Source: Streptomyces dengpaensis (GTDB lineage: Bacteria; Actinomycetota; Actinomycetes; Streptomycetales; Streptomycetaceae). From it: a DNA stretch of 64,000 nt. Below, piece after piece: positions 15,732 to 26,756 of the stretch. The position numbers and the translations under genes are program-made. The stretch is taken from contig NZ_CP026652.1 in NCBI RefSeq assembly GCF_002946835.1, positions 3,596,001-3,660,000 on the forward strand. Reading direction: 5' to 3'. The notes beneath the pieces are model-generated. The model was given only the letters and a program-made list of their open reading frames with translations, had not been told where the DNA came from and did not search any database. Each line of letters opens with the position of its first letter. The stretch's first letter is position 1.

Positions 15732-16124
15732 CTAGCGCGACGCGAACGGCTGGTCCGTGCGCACGATTTCGCGCCCCAGAGGAAGCAGCGAAACCGGGAT
15801 GAGCTTGAAGTTGGCGATGCCGAACGGGATCCCGATGATCGTGACGCACAGGGCGATACCCGTGACGATGTGAGCGAGGGTGAGCCACCAGCCCGCGAGG
15901 ACCAGCCACAGGACGTTGCCGATGCAGGACGGGGCGCCCGCGTCGCGGCGCTCCACCGTCGTATAGCCGAACGGCCACAGGGCGAAGATACCGATGCGGA
16001 AGGCGGCGATGCCGAACGGGATGCCGATGATCGTGACGCACAGCAGCACGCCAGCGAGCAGGTACCCGAGGAACAGCCAGAAGCCGCTCAGGACGAGCCA
16101 GATGACGTTCAGAATTGTCTTCAT
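15732..16124 (-). CDS. YccF-domain membrane protein
   Basis: A 130-residue protein with two YccF units, each a hydrophobic hairpin followed by [12 protein letters not shown] (about residues 29-40 and 93-104). YccF proteins are small inner-membrane proteins of unknown activity. The ATG at 16124 overlaps the htpX stop in ATGA, so the gene is translationally coupled to the protease, suggesting a shared role at the membrane. Confidence 0.92.
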   Translation of the reverse strand: MKTILNVIWLVLSGFWLFLGYLLAGVLLCVTIIGIPFGIAAFRIGIFALWPFGYTTVERRDAGAPSCIGNVLWLVLAGWWLTLAHIVTGIALCVTIIGIPFGIANFKLIPVSLLPLGREIVRTDQPFASR

Positions 16125-16984
16125 TGCTGACGGCCTGCCATCTGCTCGAGCCGGGCGATGCGCTCCGCCATGGGCGGATGCGTAGAGAACATCTTCGACA
16201 TTCCCCGTCCCGGGCGGAAGGGGTTCGCGATCATCATGTGGCTTGCGGTCTCGATGCGTGGCTCCGGGGGCAGCGGCAGCTGCTTGGTGCCCGCGTCGAG
16301 CTTGCGCAGCGCGTTGGCGAGGGCGAGGGGGTCACCGGTGAGCTGGGCGCCGGACGCGTCCGCCTCGTACTCCCGGGAGCGGCTGATGGCGAGCTGGATG
16401 ATGGTTGCGGCGAGCGGGCCCAGGATCATGATCAGCAACATGCCGAGGATGCCGGGGCCGTCGTCGTCGTTCGAGCGGCCGACCGGGATCAGCCAGGCGA
16501 AATTGACCAGAAACATGATCACGGAGGCGAGGGCTCCGGCGACCGAGGAGATCAGGATGTCCCGATTGTAGACATGGCTGAGCTCGTGGCCGATGACGCC
16601 GCGCAGCTCGCGTTCGTTCAGCAGGCGCAGGATGCCGTCAGTGCAGCACACGGCGGCGTTGCGTGGGTTGCGGCCCGTAGCGAAGGCGTTCGGCGCCTCG
16701 GTCGGGGAGATGTACAGGCGGGGCATGGGCTGGCGGGCCTGGGTGGAGAGCTCGCGGACCATGCGGTACAGGGCCGGGGCCTCGAATTCACTCACCGGGC
16801 GCGCGCGCATCGCGCGTAGAGCCAGCTTGTCGCTGTTCCAGTACGCGTACGCGTTCGTCCCGATCGCGATGAACAGTGCGACGACGAGGCCCGTACGCCC
16901 GAAGAAACTGCCGATGATGATGATAAGTGCGGACAGTCCCCCGAGGAGTACGGCGGTCCTTAGCCCGTTGTGCCGGCGGTGCAC
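16121..16984 (-). CDS. htpX: HtpX membrane zinc metalloprotease (M48)
   Basis: A 287-residue M48 peptidase that cleaves damaged or misfolded membrane proteins at the cytoplasmic face. The zinc site is HELSH with a downstream Glu in [25 protein letters not shown] is the typical preceding segment. Two N-terminal helices and two after HELSH anchor it. I chose the GTG at 16984, which is preceded by GGAGG at 8 nt and gives the standard length; a longer frame upstream adds a non-conserved stretch. It heads a transcript with yccF and probably the barstar gene. Confidence 0.94.
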   Translation of the reverse strand: MHRRHNGLRTAVLLGGLSALIIIIGSFFGRTGLVVALFIAIGTNAYAYWNSDKLALRAMRARPVSEFEAPALYRMVRELSTQARQPMPRLYISPTEAPNAFATGRNPRNAAVCCTDGILRLLNERELRGVIGHELSHVYNRDILISSVAGALASVIMFLVNFAWLIPVGRSNDDDGPGILGMLLIMILGPLAATIIQLAISRSREYEADASGAQLTGDPLALANALRKLDAGTKQLPLPPEPRIETASHMMIANPFRPGRGMSKMFSTHPPMAERIARLEQMAGRQQ

Positions 16985-17168
16985 GGTACGCCCTCCAAGT
17001 GGTGCGGCAGGGGAACCCTTTGCTTGCTGAGGCTCTGCTTCCACGCTTCAGTGGACCCTCCCGCACTGGTCAACGCCAGACGGGGAGCACTAGTTCCCTT
17101 GTGCGCACAGCGGCGCGCGTGGGCCGTCCGGGTGATGGCGGACGGCGGCCACACGCGCGTGCCCTCGC

Positions 17169-17232
17169 GGATGGCGGGGGCGTGCCCCCAGCGGATGGCG
17201 GGGGCGTGCACATGTGGATGGCGGGGGCGTGC
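17169..17232. repeat. Three copies of a 17-bp repeat upstream of htpX
   Basis: GGATGGCGGGGGCGTGC occurs at 17169-17185, 17193-17209 and 17216-17232, spaced 23-24 nt, in the 259-nt gap between htpX (start 16984) and the end of nuoN (17244). Nothing else is seen in this gap. Confidence 0.75.
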
Positions 17233-17243
17233 CCATGTGGATG

Positions 17244-18743
17244 TCAGAAGAGGCCGGTCGCCGAGAAGCGCAGCACCAGCTGGGGTGCCCCGGAGAGGGC
17301 GATGCCCAGGACGGCTGTCAGGGCGATCGCCGCCGTGAGCGGGGCGGGGACTCGGTGCTCCCCCGGCTCGCCTTCGGGGGCGCGGAAAAGCAGCGTCGTC
17401 CACTGGAGGTAGTAGAAGAGCGCGATCACGACGTTGACGGCCATGACCACGGCCAGCCAGCCGAGCCCTGCGTCGACGGCCGCCGAGAAAACGGTGACCT
17501 TGGCGAAGAGGCCGATGATGCCCGGCGGCAGGCCCGCGAGGCAGAGCAGGAAGAAACCGAGGACCAGCGCCGACAGGGGGCTGGCGGCGTACAGGCCCCG
17601 GTAGTCGCTGATGCGGTTCAGGGGGCTCCTGCGGGCGACGAGCGCGGCCACGGCGAAGGCGCCGAGGTTCACCACGCCGTACATCAGGGCGTACGCCACG
17701 GTGGAGCCGATGGCCTTCTCGGCGTCCTTGGTGTAGCCGGCGGCCGCGATCGGCACCAGCAGGTAGCCGGCCTGGCCGACGGAGGACCAGGCGAGCAGCC
17801 GTACCGCGCTGTACGCGCGCGTGGCCTGCTGCCGCAGGGCACCGGCGTTGCCCACGGTCATGGTGAGGGCGGCCAGCGCGGCGAGTGCCGGGCCCCAGAC
17901 GTCCGCGTACGAGGGGAGGGCGACGACGGTGACGAGGATCAGGCCGGAGAAGCCGACCGCCTTGCCGATGACCGACAAGTAGGCGGCGACAGGCAAAGGC
18001 GCCCCTACGTAGGTGTCGGGCACCCAGAAGTGGAAGGGCACGGCGGCCGTCTTGAAGGCGAAGCCGACGAGGGTGAGGACGACGCCTGCCTGGGCGAGCG
18101 TGTGGAACTGTCCGTCGACCTGCTGGATCTTGTCCGCGATCTGGGTGAGGTAGAGGGTGCCGGTCGCGCCGTAGACGAAGCTGACGCCCATCAGGCTCAC
18201 GGCAGTCGCGGTGACGGAGGACAGGAAGAACTTCAGTGCCGCTTCCGAGGACTTCTTGTCGCCACGCCTGATGCCGACGAGCGCGAAGGCGGGCAGCGAG
18301 GCGACCTCCAGGGCGACGATGAGGGTCGCGAGATCGCGGGAGGCGGGCAGCAGGGCGGCGCCCGCGGCCGAGGAGAGCAGCAGGAACCAGAACTCCCCTT
18401 CGGGGAGTTCCTTGTTGGCGTCTTTCAGGGCGGTGACCGAGAGCAGGGCCGCCAGGAGGGCGCCGCCCAGGACCAGGAACTGGATCACGAGCGTGAACCG
18501 GTCCGCGGTGTAGCTGCAGACGTCGGCGTCGCCGGTCAGACAGAAGGTGGCGCGGTCGCCGTCCAGGAGGGGCAGCAGCAACAACGTGGACGCAGCGAGG
18601 CCAGCCACCGACACCCAGCCGAGCACCGCCTTCTTCTCGTCGCCGATGAAGAGGTCGGAGACAAGGACGACGAGTCCGACGACAGCGGCGAGGGTGGGCG
18701 GCGCGATCGCGAGCCAGTCGACGGACTGGACCAGGGAGCTCAT
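17244..18743 (-). CDS. nuoN: NADH-quinone oxidoreductase subunit N
   Basis: A 499-residue antiporter-like membrane subunit (about 13-14 helices), the last gene of the nuo operon. Family signs include LLLLSSAAGAALLPASRDL, LVALEVASLPAFALVG (with the key Glu of helix 5) and SEAALKFFLSSVTATAVSL with its Lys. It forms one of the proton channels of the complex I membrane arm. The ATG at 18743 overlaps the nuoM stop in ATGA; longer upstream reading is not coding. Confidence 0.95.
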   Translation of the reverse strand: MSSLVQSVDWLAIAPPTLAAVVGLVVLVSDLFIGDEKKAVLGWVSVAGLAASTLLLLPLLDGDRATFCLTGDADVCSYTADRFTLVIQFLVLGGALLAALLSVTALKDANKELPEGEFWFLLLSSAAGAALLPASRDLATLIVALEVASLPAFALVGIRRGDKKSSEAALKFFLSSVTATAVSLMGVSFVYGATGTLYLTQIADKIQQVDGQFHTLAQAGVVLTLVGFAFKTAAVPFHFWVPDTYVGAPLPVAAYLSVIGKAVGFSGLILVTVVALPSYADVWGPALAALAALTMTVGNAGALRQQATRAYSAVRLLAWSSVGQAGYLLVPIAAAGYTKDAEKAIGSTVAYALMYGVVNLGAFAVAALVARRSPLNRISDYRGLYAASPLSALVLGFFLLCLAGLPPGIIGLFAKVTVFSAAVDAGLGWLAVVMAVNVVIALFYYLQWTTLLFRAPEGEPGEHRVPAPLTAAIALTAVLGIALSGAPQLVLRFSATGLF

Positions 18744-20317
18744 CGGGTGCCTCCTGCGAGGAGCTGCTGTACGGCCGGGTCGGTCAGGCTGAGGAGGGCC
18801 TTGGGCCACAGTCCGGCGACGACGGTGAGGACGACGAGCGGCGTCCAGGCCGCGAACTCGTAGCCCTGGACGTCGGCGAGCTTCGGGCTCCCCTGCTGCG
18901 GGGTGGCGCCCATGCAGACGCGGCGTACGACAACGAGCATGTACGCGGCGGTGAGCAGCGTGCCGAAGGCCGCGATCGCCATGAACGTCAGATATGCGGG
19001 GCGGCTGAGGTCGTGGGCGGGCTCGAACGCGCCGAACAGCGCCAGCATCTCGCCCCAGAACCCGGCGAGGCCCGGCAGCCCGAGCGAGGCGACCGCGCCG
19101 AAGGCGAGCAGGCCGCCGAAACGCGGGGCCTTGCCGTAGAGCGCGGCGCCGGTCTTGTCGGCGAGGGCGTCGAGGTCGGTCGTGCCCGTGCGGTCCTTCA
19201 GCGCGCCGACGAGGAAGAAGAGGAGGCCGGTGATGAGGCCGTGGGCGATGTTGGCGAACAGGGCGCCGTTCACGCCGGTCGGGGTCATGGTCGCGATGCC
19301 GAGCAGGACGAAGCCCATGTGGCCGACGGAGGAGTAGGCGATGAGGCGCTTGAGGTCGCCCTTCGCCCCCTGCTTGGCGAGGGCGAGGCAGGCCAGGGAT
19401 CCGTAGATGATGCCGACCACGGCGAAGGCCGCGAGGTACGGCGCGAAGGTCCGCATCCCCTCGGGTGTGATCGGCAGCAGAATCCGGACGAACCCGTACG
19501 TACCCATCTTCAGCAGCACGCCGGCCAGCAGGACCGAGCCGACGGTGGGCGCGGCGGTGTGGGCATCCGGCAGCCAGCTGTGCAGCGGCCACATCGGCGT
19601 CTTGACCGCGAGCCCGATTCCGATCGCCAAAACGGCGATGACCTGCACGGATGTGGTCAGCGACCGGCCGTTGTCAGTGGCGAGTGCCACCATGTCGAAT
19701 GTGCCCGCGTTGATTCCGATCAGGAGCAGGCCCAACAGCATGACGACCGAACCGAGCAGCGTATAAAGGATGAACTTCCAGGCCGCGGCCTGGCGTTCCG
19801 CACCGCCCCACCGGGCGATGAGGAAGTACATCGGGATGAGCACCATCTCGAACGCAAGGAAGAACAGCAGCAGGTCGAGGACGGCGAAGGTCGCGAGGGT
19901 GCCGGACTCGAGGACGAGCAGCAGGGCGACGAAGGCCTTCGGGGTCGGGCCCGCAGGCATCTTGAAGTAGGAGTACAGCGCGCAGAGGAAGGTCAGCAGC
20001 GCGGTCAGGACCAGAAGGGGGAGGGAAATGCCGTCGATGCCGAGGTGGATCCGCACGTCGAGTGCGGGGATCCAGCTGATGTCCGTCGTGGCCTGCATCT
20101 TCGACGGGTGGTCGTGGTCGAAGCCGAGCGCGAGGACGATCGCGGCGATGAGCACCGCCCCGGTGACGATCACGCCGTGCCGCAGTACGGCCTGCTCCGG
20201 CGACTTCCCCTTCAGCCCGGGCGGGGCGGGCAGGAGAGCCGCGGCGGCCCCGATGAGCGGGCCGACGACGATGAACGCGAGAAGGATCTGCATCACGGAT
20301 TCACTGATATCGATCAC
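18740..20317 (-). CDS. nuoM: NADH-quinone oxidoreductase subunit M
   Basis: A 525-residue antiporter-like subunit. FEMVLIPMYFLIARWGG holds the helix-5 Glu, and helix-7/8 KTPMWPLHSWLPDAHTAAP the Lys and His of the proton path. KRLIAYSSVGHMGFVLLG is another signature. GTG start at 20317 lies 6 nt after the nuoL stop; an ATG nine codons in is the alternative. Part of the ten-gene nuo transcript. Confidence 0.95.
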   Translation of the reverse strand: MIDISESVMQILLAFIVVGPLIGAAAALLPAPPGLKGKSPEQAVLRHGVIVTGAVLIAAIVLALGFDHDHPSKMQATTDISWIPALDVRIHLGIDGISLPLLVLTALLTFLCALYSYFKMPAGPTPKAFVALLLVLESGTLATFAVLDLLLFFLAFEMVLIPMYFLIARWGGAERQAAAWKFILYTLLGSVVMLLGLLLIGINAGTFDMVALATDNGRSLTTSVQVIAVLAIGIGLAVKTPMWPLHSWLPDAHTAAPTVGSVLLAGVLLKMGTYGFVRILLPITPEGMRTFAPYLAAFAVVGIIYGSLACLALAKQGAKGDLKRLIAYSSVGHMGFVLLGIATMTPTGVNGALFANIAHGLITGLLFFLVGALKDRTGTTDLDALADKTGAALYGKAPRFGGLLAFGAVASLGLPGLAGFWGEMLALFGAFEPAHDLSRPAYLTFMAIAAFGTLLTAAYMLVVVRRVCMGATPQQGSPKLADVQGYEFAAWTPLVVLTVVAGLWPKALLSLTDPAVQQLLAGGTR

Positions 20318-20323
20318 GCCTGC

Positions 20324-22315
20324 TCACGCTCCCGTGGCGACGAGGAGGGCGGCGACCACCAGGACGACGGTGCCGGCGAGCAGCGCGCTCACATAGGTCT
20401 GCACATTGCCGGTCTGCGCGCGCCGTACGGCCGCGCCGAGCCAGCGGGGTAGGGCGCCCGCACCGCGTACATAGGTGTCGACGACCTCGCGGTCCACGAA
20501 CTGGACGAGTGTGGCTCCTGCCTGGACCGGGCGGACGAACAATGCCGAGTACACGGCGTCGAGGTGGAAGCCCACGGCAGCGTGGCGGTGCAGCGGGCCG
20601 AGCAGGAGTCGGCCCGGGTCCGCCGGGTCGGGGGCGTAGGCCACGTTTCCGAACGCCGGCCCGTGGAGTGCGATGGCCTCGGCCTCGACCAGTCCGCCTT
20701 CGGCGTCCGGGTGGGCAACCACCGCGCCCATCGGTACACGGGCAGCGAGTGCGCTCGTGTGCCGCCAGGCGCCGTAGGTGACGAGGCCGCCGATGAGAGC
20801 GAGTCCAGTGCCCAGGACGGAGGTGGTGAGGACCGGTGTCAGATCGCGGCCGTCGAACCAGTCGGGCAGCGGGCCGTACGCCAGACCGAAGGCGAGCGAC
20901 GGGAGGGCGAGCACCCACAGCACGGCGTTCATGGCGAGCGGCTGCCTGCCGTGATCCGGGGCCTCGGCGCCTTGGCCACGGAAGGTCAGCAGCCACAGGC
21001 GGGTGGCGTACGCGGCGGTGAGGACGGCGGTGATCAGACCGGCGACGAGGACGATCCAGCCCGCGGCGCCGGGGGCGTGCTCGGTGTGCCCTGTGGCGAC
21101 GTGCTCGGCGGCGCCGAGGACGGCCTCCTTGGAGAAGAAGCCGCTAAACGGCGGGATCGCGGCGAGCGCGAGCAGCGCCACGGTCATCGTCCAGTAGGCG
21201 TCGGGGACCCGGGCGCGCAGGTCCTTCATGCGGGACATGACGGCCAGCGAGTTGGTGCCGGAGGCGTGGATGATCACGCCGGCGGCGAGGAACAGCAGCG
21301 CCTTGAAGGCGCCGTGGGACAGGAGGTGGAAGACGGCGGCACCGCGGTCGCCGACGGCGAGGGCGCCGGTCATGTAGCCGAGCTGGCCGATCGTCGAGTA
21401 CGCGAGGACGCGCTTGATGTCGTCCTGGGCGAGCGCGGCGAGCGCCGAACCGGCCATCGTGATCGCGGCCATGACGGCCATGATGACCATCGCGGCCAAG
21501 GAGGCCTGGAAGACGGGGAGGAGCCGGGCGATGAAGTAGACACCGGCGGCGACCATCGTCGCGGCGTGGATCAGCGCGGAGACGGGCGTGGGGCCCGCCA
21601 TCGCGTCGGGCAGCCAGGTGTGCAGCGGGAACTGCGCCGACTTGCCCGCCACACCGGCGAGGAGCAGCAGGGCGATCAGCGTCGGGTGGTCGAGCCCGCC
21701 GCTCGCGACGGCGCCGAGGACGCGCGTGATGCGGAAGGACCCGGCGTCGGTGGCGAGGGCGAACAGACCGATGAGGAAGGGGACATCACCGAGCTTGGTG
21801 ACCAGGAAGGCCTTGATCGAGGCGGCGCGGGCCTCGGGGGTCTCCCAGTAGTGGCCGACCAGGAAGTACGAGCAGATGCCCATGATCTCCCAGCCGACCA
21901 GGAGCACGATCAGGTCGCCGGAGTAGACGACGAGCAGCATCGCGGAGGTGAAGAGGGAGACGAGAGCGGCGTACGAGGGGTAGCGCGGGTCGTCGCGTAG
22001 GTAGCCCGTCGAGTAGATCTGCACGCAGGAGGCGACGACGCCGACCAGCACGGCGACCAGGGCGGCGAAGCCGTCGATGTGCAGGGCGAGTTCGATGGGG
22101 ATCGAGCCGGTGGGCGTCAGTTCGGTGGCGGCGTCGACGGCCTGGCCACCGCCCTGGCGTACGGCGACCAGTACGGCGAGGACGAGCGAGGTGAGGGTCG
22201 GCAGGACGGCGAGCGGGCGGACGAAGCCGGGCGCGGTGCGGCCGAGGAGAAGTCCGGCCACGGCGCCCAGGAACGGAAGGAGGGGGACGAGGACGGCGAG
22301 GGTGGTCGTGGTCAC
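20324..22315 (-). CDS. nuoL: NADH-quinone oxidoreductase subunit L
   Basis: A 663-residue, most distal antiporter-like subunit, with the C-terminal extension that forms the lateral helix. [20 protein letters not shown] and [18 protein letters not shown] carry the Glu and Lys/His of the channel; [17 protein letters not shown] is diagnostic. Its GTG start overlaps the nuoK stop in GTGA at 22312-22315. Confidence 0.96.
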   Translation of the reverse strand: MTTTTLAVLVPLLPFLGAVAGLLLGRTAPGFVRPLAVLPTLTSLVLAVLVAVRQGGGQAVDAATELTPTGSIPIELALHIDGFAALVAVLVGVVASCVQIYSTGYLRDDPRYPSYAALVSLFTSAMLLVVYSGDLIVLLVGWEIMGICSYFLVGHYWETPEARAASIKAFLVTKLGDVPFLIGLFALATDAGSFRITRVLGAVASGGLDHPTLIALLLLAGVAGKSAQFPLHTWLPDAMAGPTPVSALIHAATMVAAGVYFIARLLPVFQASLAAMVIMAVMAAITMAGSALAALAQDDIKRVLAYSTIGQLGYMTGALAVGDRGAAVFHLLSHGAFKALLFLAAGVIIHASGTNSLAVMSRMKDLRARVPDAYWTMTVALLALAAIPPFSGFFSKEAVLGAAEHVATGHTEHAPGAAGWIVLVAGLITAVLTAAYATRLWLLTFRGQGAEAPDHGRQPLAMNAVLWVLALPSLAFGLAYGPLPDWFDGRDLTPVLTTSVLGTGLALIGGLVTYGAWRHTSALAARVPMGAVVAHPDAEGGLVEAEAIALHGPAFGNVAYAPDPADPGRLLLGPLHRHAAVGFHLDAVYSALFVRPVQAGATLVQFVDREVVDTYVRGAGALPRWLGAAVRRAQTGNVQTYVSALLAGTVVLVVAALLVATGA

Positions 22316-22686
22316 GCGGTGGCCTCAGCCTTCTCGTCTGCCGTGACGGTGGCTTCGTCGGGGCCGTGCGGCTCGGCGGAATCGCGGAGCTTGTCGATGT
22401 CCGAGGTGCCGCGGTTCCGGTACACGGCGAGGACGATCGCCAGGCCGATGCCGATCTCGGCGGCCGCGATGGCGATGGTGAACAGGGTCAGTGCCTGGCC
22501 GGAGTGGAGCGTGTCCCGGGCGGTCCTGGAAAGCCAGACGTCGAAGGCGACGAGGTTCAGGTTGACGGCGTTGAGCATCAGCTCGACGGACATCAGGACC
22601 AGGATCGCGTTGCGGCGCGCGAGGACTCCGTACAGGCCCGTGCAGAACAGGAGGGCGGAAAGCACGGCGGGATAGGCGAGGTGCAT
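22312..22686 (-). CDS. nuoK: NADH-quinone oxidoreductase subunit K
   Basis: A 124-residue three-helix subunit, slightly longer than the usual 100 because of a charged C-terminal tail. The helix-2 and helix-3 Glu residues are present in [17 protein letters not shown] and [15 protein letters not shown]. The ATG at 22686 shares one base with the nuoJ stop (TGATG). Confidence 0.95.
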   Translation of the reverse strand: MHLAYPAVLSALLFCTGLYGVLARRNAILVLMSVELMLNAVNLNLVAFDVWLSRTARDTLHSGQALTLFTIAIAAAEIGIGLAIVLAVYRNRGTSDIDKLRDSAEPHGPDEATVTADEKAEATA

Positions 22687-23414
22687 CAGCGGGTCCCTTC
22701 CTGGTCGCTCCGGCCGCGTGCGACGGTTCTGCCGCTCGGGAGGGCTGGGCCGCTCCCGGTGCCCGGGACGGTGCCGCCGCTCCGGGTGCCGCTCGGGACC
22801 GTCCCGTCGGCGGGGGCGCTCGCAGGGGTGGCCGCGTCCGCCGCCGCCTTGCGGGAGAGGACGATCGCGCCCACCAGGGCGGCGAGGAGGAGAACGGAGA
22901 GCGCTTCGAAGGGGAGGACCCAGCTCTGGAAGAGGCTCGCTCCGGTCACCTTGGTGGAGCCGACGGCGGGGCCGTCCAGGTCGATCCAGGTCGTGCGGAA
23001 GGCGTCGACGACGACCCAGACCAGGGCGGCGGCAGCGGCGATGGCCACGGTCAGGGCGGCCCAGCGATTGCCGGAGTCGGCGTCCGGGGAGCGGCCGATG
23101 GGGGCCCTGGTGAGCATCAGACCGAACAGGAGGAGGACGACGACGGAACCGACGTAGATGAGGACCTGCACCCAGGCGATGAACTCGGCCGTGAGCAGGA
23201 GGTACTCGACGGCGAGGCCGCCGAGGGTCACCACCAGCCACAGGGCGGCGTGCACCAGCTGCTTGGTGGTGACGGTGACGATCGCGGCGCCGAAGGTGAC
23301 CAGGCCGACGAGGAGGAAGGCGATCTCGACGCCGTTCGGGGAGAGAAAGCCGTGGGTTTCGGCGGCGGTGGTCGTGGCCCGCGCCGCGGCGGCCGTGGCT
23401 GCTGCGAGGGTCAC
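22686..23414 (-). CDS. nuoJ: NADH-quinone oxidoreductase subunit J
   Basis: A 242-residue membrane subunit with five helices. The key helix-3 region is [21 protein letters not shown], with the pi-bulge Tyr and Gly. The N-terminus adds about 25 Ala/Thr-rich residues and the C-terminus a Gly/Ser/Pro-rich tail of about 50. The GTG at 23414 overlaps the nuoI stop (GTGA). Confidence 0.94.
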   Translation of the reverse strand: MTLAAATAAAARATTTAAETHGFLSPNGVEIAFLLVGLVTFGAAIVTVTTKQLVHAALWLVVTLGGLAVEYLLLTAEFIAWVQVLIYVGSVVVLLLFGLMLTRAPIGRSPDADSGNRWAALTVAIAAAAALVWVVVDAFRTTWIDLDGPAVGSTKVTGASLFQSWVLPFEALSVLLLAALVGAIVLSRKAAADAATPASAPADGTVPSGTRSGGTVPGTGSGPALPSGRTVARGRSDQEGTR

Positions 23415-24082
23415 GACTTGCCCTCCGGGGTGTCGGAGGGACCCGGGGTGTCCGCGGTCGGGGGCTCGGCTTCCGCGGGAGCCGGAGCGTCGGTCGGAGC
23501 CGGAGCCTCGGCGGGAGCCGGGGGCTCGGCGGGAGCCGGGGGCTCGGTCTGCGCCGCCTGTTCGGCCGCCAGTTTCTCGGCGGCCTTGCGGGCGGCGGCG
23601 ATCTCCTTCGGTTCCTCGGCGCCGGGGTCGAGGGCGGGCGGGGCCGGGACGGTCCACATCCACTCGCGGAGCTTGTCGCGCTCGTGGGTGAGTTCGTGGA
23701 TGTCGGTCTCCGCGTACTCGAACTCCGGGGACCAGAACAGCGCGTCGAAAGGACAGACCTCGATGCAGATACCGCAGTACATGCACAGGGAGAAGTCGAT
23801 GGCGAAGCGGTCGAGGACGTTGCGGCTGCGCTCGCGGCCACCGGGGGCGGCGGGCGGGACCGTCTCCTTGTGGGAGTCGATGTAGATGCACCAGTCCGGG
23901 CACTCGCGGGCGCACAGCATGCAGACCGTGCAGTTCTCCTCGAAGAGGCCGATGACGCCGCGGGTGCGGGGCGGGAGTTCGGGCTGGGCGTCCGGGTACT
24001 GCGCGGTGACGGTCTTCTTCGTCATCGTGCGGAGGGTGACGGCCAGGCCCTTGGCGAGGCCACTGCCAGGGATCGGAGCCAT
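23411..24082 (-). CDS. nuoI: NADH-quinone oxidoreductase subunit I (two 4Fe-4S clusters)
   Basis: A 223-residue ferredoxin-like subunit. Two CxxCxxCxxxCP motifs, [12 protein letters not shown] and [12 protein letters not shown], hold clusters N6a and N6b that pass electrons to NuoB. The last ~75 residues are a Pro/Ala/Glu repeat tail ([16 protein letters not shown]) not needed for the fold. ATG at 24082, 2 nt after the nuoH stop. Confidence 0.95.
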   Translation of the reverse strand: MAPIPGSGLAKGLAVTLRTMTKKTVTAQYPDAQPELPPRTRGVIGLFEENCTVCMLCARECPDWCIYIDSHKETVPPAAPGGRERSRNVLDRFAIDFSLCMYCGICIEVCPFDALFWSPEFEYAETDIHELTHERDKLREWMWTVPAPPALDPGAEEPKEIAAARKAAEKLAAEQAAQTEPPAPAEPPAPAEAPAPTDAPAPAEAEPPTADTPGPSDTPEGKS

Positions 24083-24084
24083 GG

Positions 24085-25053
24085 TTACTGGATCACCACC
24101 TTCACGATGCCGGTGAGAGCGATCTGGGCGAGGGAAAGGGGGACGAGGAGGGTCCAGGAGAGTTTCTGGAGCTGGTCCTCGCGCAGACGGGGGTAGGTCA
24201 CGCGCAGCCAGATGACGACGAAGGCGAGGATCGCGGTCTTCAGCAGGGTCCAGACCCAGCCGAGGCCGTCGGCACCCCACGGGCCGTGCCAGCCGCCCAG
24301 GAAGAGGACGGTGGTCAGGCCGCACAGGACGACGATTCCGGCGTACTCGGCGAGGAGGAAGAGGGCGAAGCGCAGGCCCGTGTACTCGGTGTACGCGCCG
24401 AAGATGATCTCGGAGTCGGCGACGGGCATATCGAAGGGCGGGCGCTGGAGTTCGGCGAGACCTGCCACGAAGAAGACGATCGCGCCGACGATCTGCCAGG
24501 GCAGCCACCACCACTCGAAGGCGTCGAGGATGCCGGGGAGGGAGACCGTGCCCGCCGCCATCGCGACCGAGGCGGCGGTGAGCAGCATCGGGAGTTCGTA
24601 CGCGAGGAGCTGGGCGGCGGTGCGGAGGCCGCCGAGGAGGGAGAACTTGTTGGCCGAGGCCCAGCCCGCCATGAGCGAGCCGAGGACGCCTACGCCCATG
24701 ACGGCCAGGACGAAGAAGATTCCCGCGTCGACGACCTCGCCGACGGCGCCTTCGCCCGGGCCGATGGGGATGGCGAGGAGGACCAGGAGGTACGGGAGGA
24801 GGGCTACGGCGGGGGCGAGCTGGAAGATACGGCGGTCCGCGCCCGCCGGGACGACGTCTTCCTTCTGCGCGAACTTCACGCCGTCCGCGACGAGCTGGGC
24901 CCAGCCGTGGAAGCCGCCGGCGTACATCGGGCCGAGGCGGCCCTGCATATGGGCCATGACCTTGTGCTCCGTCTGCCCGACGATCAGGGGGAACGTCAGG
25001 AACACGACGAAGACGACGAGGAGTCGCAGGGCGACGTCGAGGGCGTCGTTCAC
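24085..25053 (-). CDS. nuoH: NADH-quinone oxidoreductase subunit H
   Basis: A 322-residue membrane subunit next to the quinone site. [15 protein letters not shown] loop is present as [14 protein letters not shown], with [22 protein letters not shown] and [16 protein letters not shown] following. EHK in place of ERK is a small change in a conserved loop. GTG start at 25053 overlaps the nuoC stop (GTGA). Confidence 0.95.
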   Translation of the reverse strand: MNDALDVALRLLVVFVVFLTFPLIVGQTEHKVMAHMQGRLGPMYAGGFHGWAQLVADGVKFAQKEDVVPAGADRRIFQLAPAVALLPYLLVLLAIPIGPGEGAVGEVVDAGIFFVLAVMGVGVLGSLMAGWASANKFSLLGGLRTAAQLLAYELPMLLTAASVAMAAGTVSLPGILDAFEWWWLPWQIVGAIVFFVAGLAELQRPPFDMPVADSEIIFGAYTEYTGLRFALFLLAEYAGIVVLCGLTTVLFLGGWHGPWGADGLGWVWTLLKTAILAFVVIWLRVTYPRLREDQLQKLSWTLLVPLSLAQIALTGIVKVVIQ

Positions 25054-26756
25054 TGCGGGCCTCCGGGGGTCGCGTCGGGTTGGTCGGTGGAGTTCGGGTC
25101 GGACTCGGGGTTGGGGGTGGAGGTCGCCTCGGGGGCGGCTGAGGGTTTCGGGGTGACTTCCGGGTTCGGGGTCGCGTCGGGGTCGGGGCTCGCCTCATGG
25201 GCGGGGCTCACCTCGGGATCGGGGCTCGCCTCAGAGTCGGGGCTCACCCCAGGGGCCGAGGTCGTGTATGACCCCGCGGCAGCCCCGGCTTCCGGAGTGG
25301 CCCCAGGCTTCGGGGTCACCTCGGCGTCCGGGCTCGCCTCGCGCTCCGGGCTCGCCCCATGTTCCGGGCTCGCCTCGCGCGTCGGGCCAGTCCCGGCTTC
25401 CGGAGTGTCCTCATGCTCAGGTCCGGCCTCGGCGTCCCGGCTCGCTTCGGGGCGGCCCGAAGTCGCGTCGGACCCCGCGGCAGCCCCGGATTCCGGGGTG
25501 GTCCCAGGCGTCGGGGTCCCCTCGGCATCCCGGCTCGCCTCGCGCTCCGGGCTCGCCCCCGATTCCGAGGTGGTCTCAGCCGCCGGGGTGCCCTCAGAGT
25601 CTCGCTGCCTCTTCGGCTTCGGCTCCGGCTCCGGCTTCGGCTTCGGCTCGTCGAAAGCGGGCCGGGCGTGGTGCCACGGAGCGTCCGAGCTGCGGGGCGC
25701 GGTGGCCTTCGCGGGGACGGCCGGAGCCGTCGTGCCCGGAGTGGTCGGGGTCAGAGCAGTCGGGGCCGTTGGCTCGGGGCGAGGCGTTGCGGCCTCGGCA
25801 GCCGGAGGCGTCGGCCCAGTGCCCTCCGCCGTGTCCCCTGTCTCCCCCGTGTCGCCCGCGCGCTGTGAAGCCGAGCCCTGGCTTGCGGTGCGTGCTCGGC
25901 GGGGTCCGGAAGGTGCGGTCGGCCGGTCGGCGGGCGGCATCGCCTGCCGACCGGGCGCCGCGGCTCCAGCCTGACCCGGCGCATGCGCGTCCGGCGCCAC
26001 GGCTCCAGCCTGCTGGCTCGCCGAGCCCTCACTCGCGCTGCGAGTACGGCGCGGCGGCACCGGGGTCCCGGCACCAGCACCGGCAGCCCCAGCCGTCCTA
26101 GCAGCAGCGCCCGCGCCCGCGGTCTGGCTGGCCGAGCCCTCGCCCGCCGTGCGGGTCCTGCGTGCCGGGCGGGCCGGGGCCGGGGGGAGCTGGCCCCTGA
26201 GGGGGCCCCACTCGTTGGGGTCAGGGACGCCGGGTGGGAGCATCTGGCGGCGCTTCGGGCCGCCGTGTTCGGACTCGCCGGGCTCCTTCGCGCCGGGCCA
26301 GGCCTTGGCGACGCGGGCGGCCAGGACGAAGTCCTTGCGGAGGGGGTGGCCTTCGAAGCCTTCCGGCAACAGCAGGGGGGCCAGCCCCGGGTGACCCTCG
26401 AAGGTCACGCCGAACATCTCGTGGGTCTCGCGCTCGTGCCAGGCGGCGCCCGCGTACACGGGGACCGCCGAGGCGAGGACCGGGGTCGCGTGCGGGACCG
26501 TCGTACGGATGAGGAGGCGGCGTACCGGCGAGAGCGCCACGACGTGGGCAGCGACGCGGAAGCCGGTGCCGGGCTCGTCGACGGCGCTCAGCCAGTCGAA
26601 GTAGGTGCAGCCCAGGTCATCGCGCGCGGTCTCCAGGGCGGAGATCCAGGAAGCCGGCGGTACGTCCACCGTCAGGACCTCGTACGACTCCTCGGCCGTG
26701 GCCTCTGGGCCGAAGAGTTCCTCGGCGGGGGCGGGGAGCCAGCCGACGACCGTCAT
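25050..26756 (-). CDS. nuoC: NADH-quinone oxidoreductase subunit C with long repetitive C-terminal tail
   Basis: 568 residues; only the first ~190 are the NuoC (30-kDa) domain, with [20 protein letters not shown] and [14 protein letters not shown] as the diagnostic segments. The remaining ~375 residues are low complexity. First come three copies of RR(T/A)R(T/S)A-x-x-GSASQ-x-AG, then a long Ser/Pro/Glu/Asp array with SPDxEASP-like units. NuoC normally ends near residue 200. The reading frame stays open to the nuoH overlap, so the tail is translated in the operon. ATG at 26756 overlaps the nuoB stop. Confidence 0.92.
   Translation of the reverse strand: MTVVGWLPAPAEELFGPEATAEESYEVLTVDVPPASWISALETARDDLGCTYFDWLSAVDEPGTGFRVAAHVVALSPVRRLLIRTTVPHATPVLASAVPVYAGAAWHERETHEMFGVTFEGHPGLAPLLLPEGFEGHPLRKDFVLAARVAKAWPGAKEPGESEHGGPKRRQMLPPGVPDPNEWGPLRGQLPPAPARPARRTRTAGEGSASQTAGAGAAARTAGAAGAGAGTPVPPRRTRSASEGSASQQAGAVAPDAHAPGQAGAAAPGRQAMPPADRPTAPSGPRRARTASQGSASQRAGDTGETGDTAEGTGPTPPAAEAATPRPEPTAPTALTPTTPGTTAPAVPAKATAPRSSDAPWHHARPAFDEPKPKPEPEPKPKRQRDSEGTPAAETTSESGASPEREASRDAEGTPTPGTTPESGAAAGSDATSGRPEASRDAEAGPEHEDTPEAGTGPTREASPEHGASPEREASPDAEVTPKPGATPEAGAAAGSYTTSAPGVSPDSEASPDPEVSPAHEASPDPDATPNPEVTPKPSAAPEATSTPNPESDPNSTDQPDATPGGPQ

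Noticed and set aside
17214..22346. Long open frames antisense to the nuo genes
   Set aside because: They follow from the high GC content; composition is Gly/Arg/Glu biased, without motifs or ribosome sites, and the minus strand encodes well-conserved subunits.
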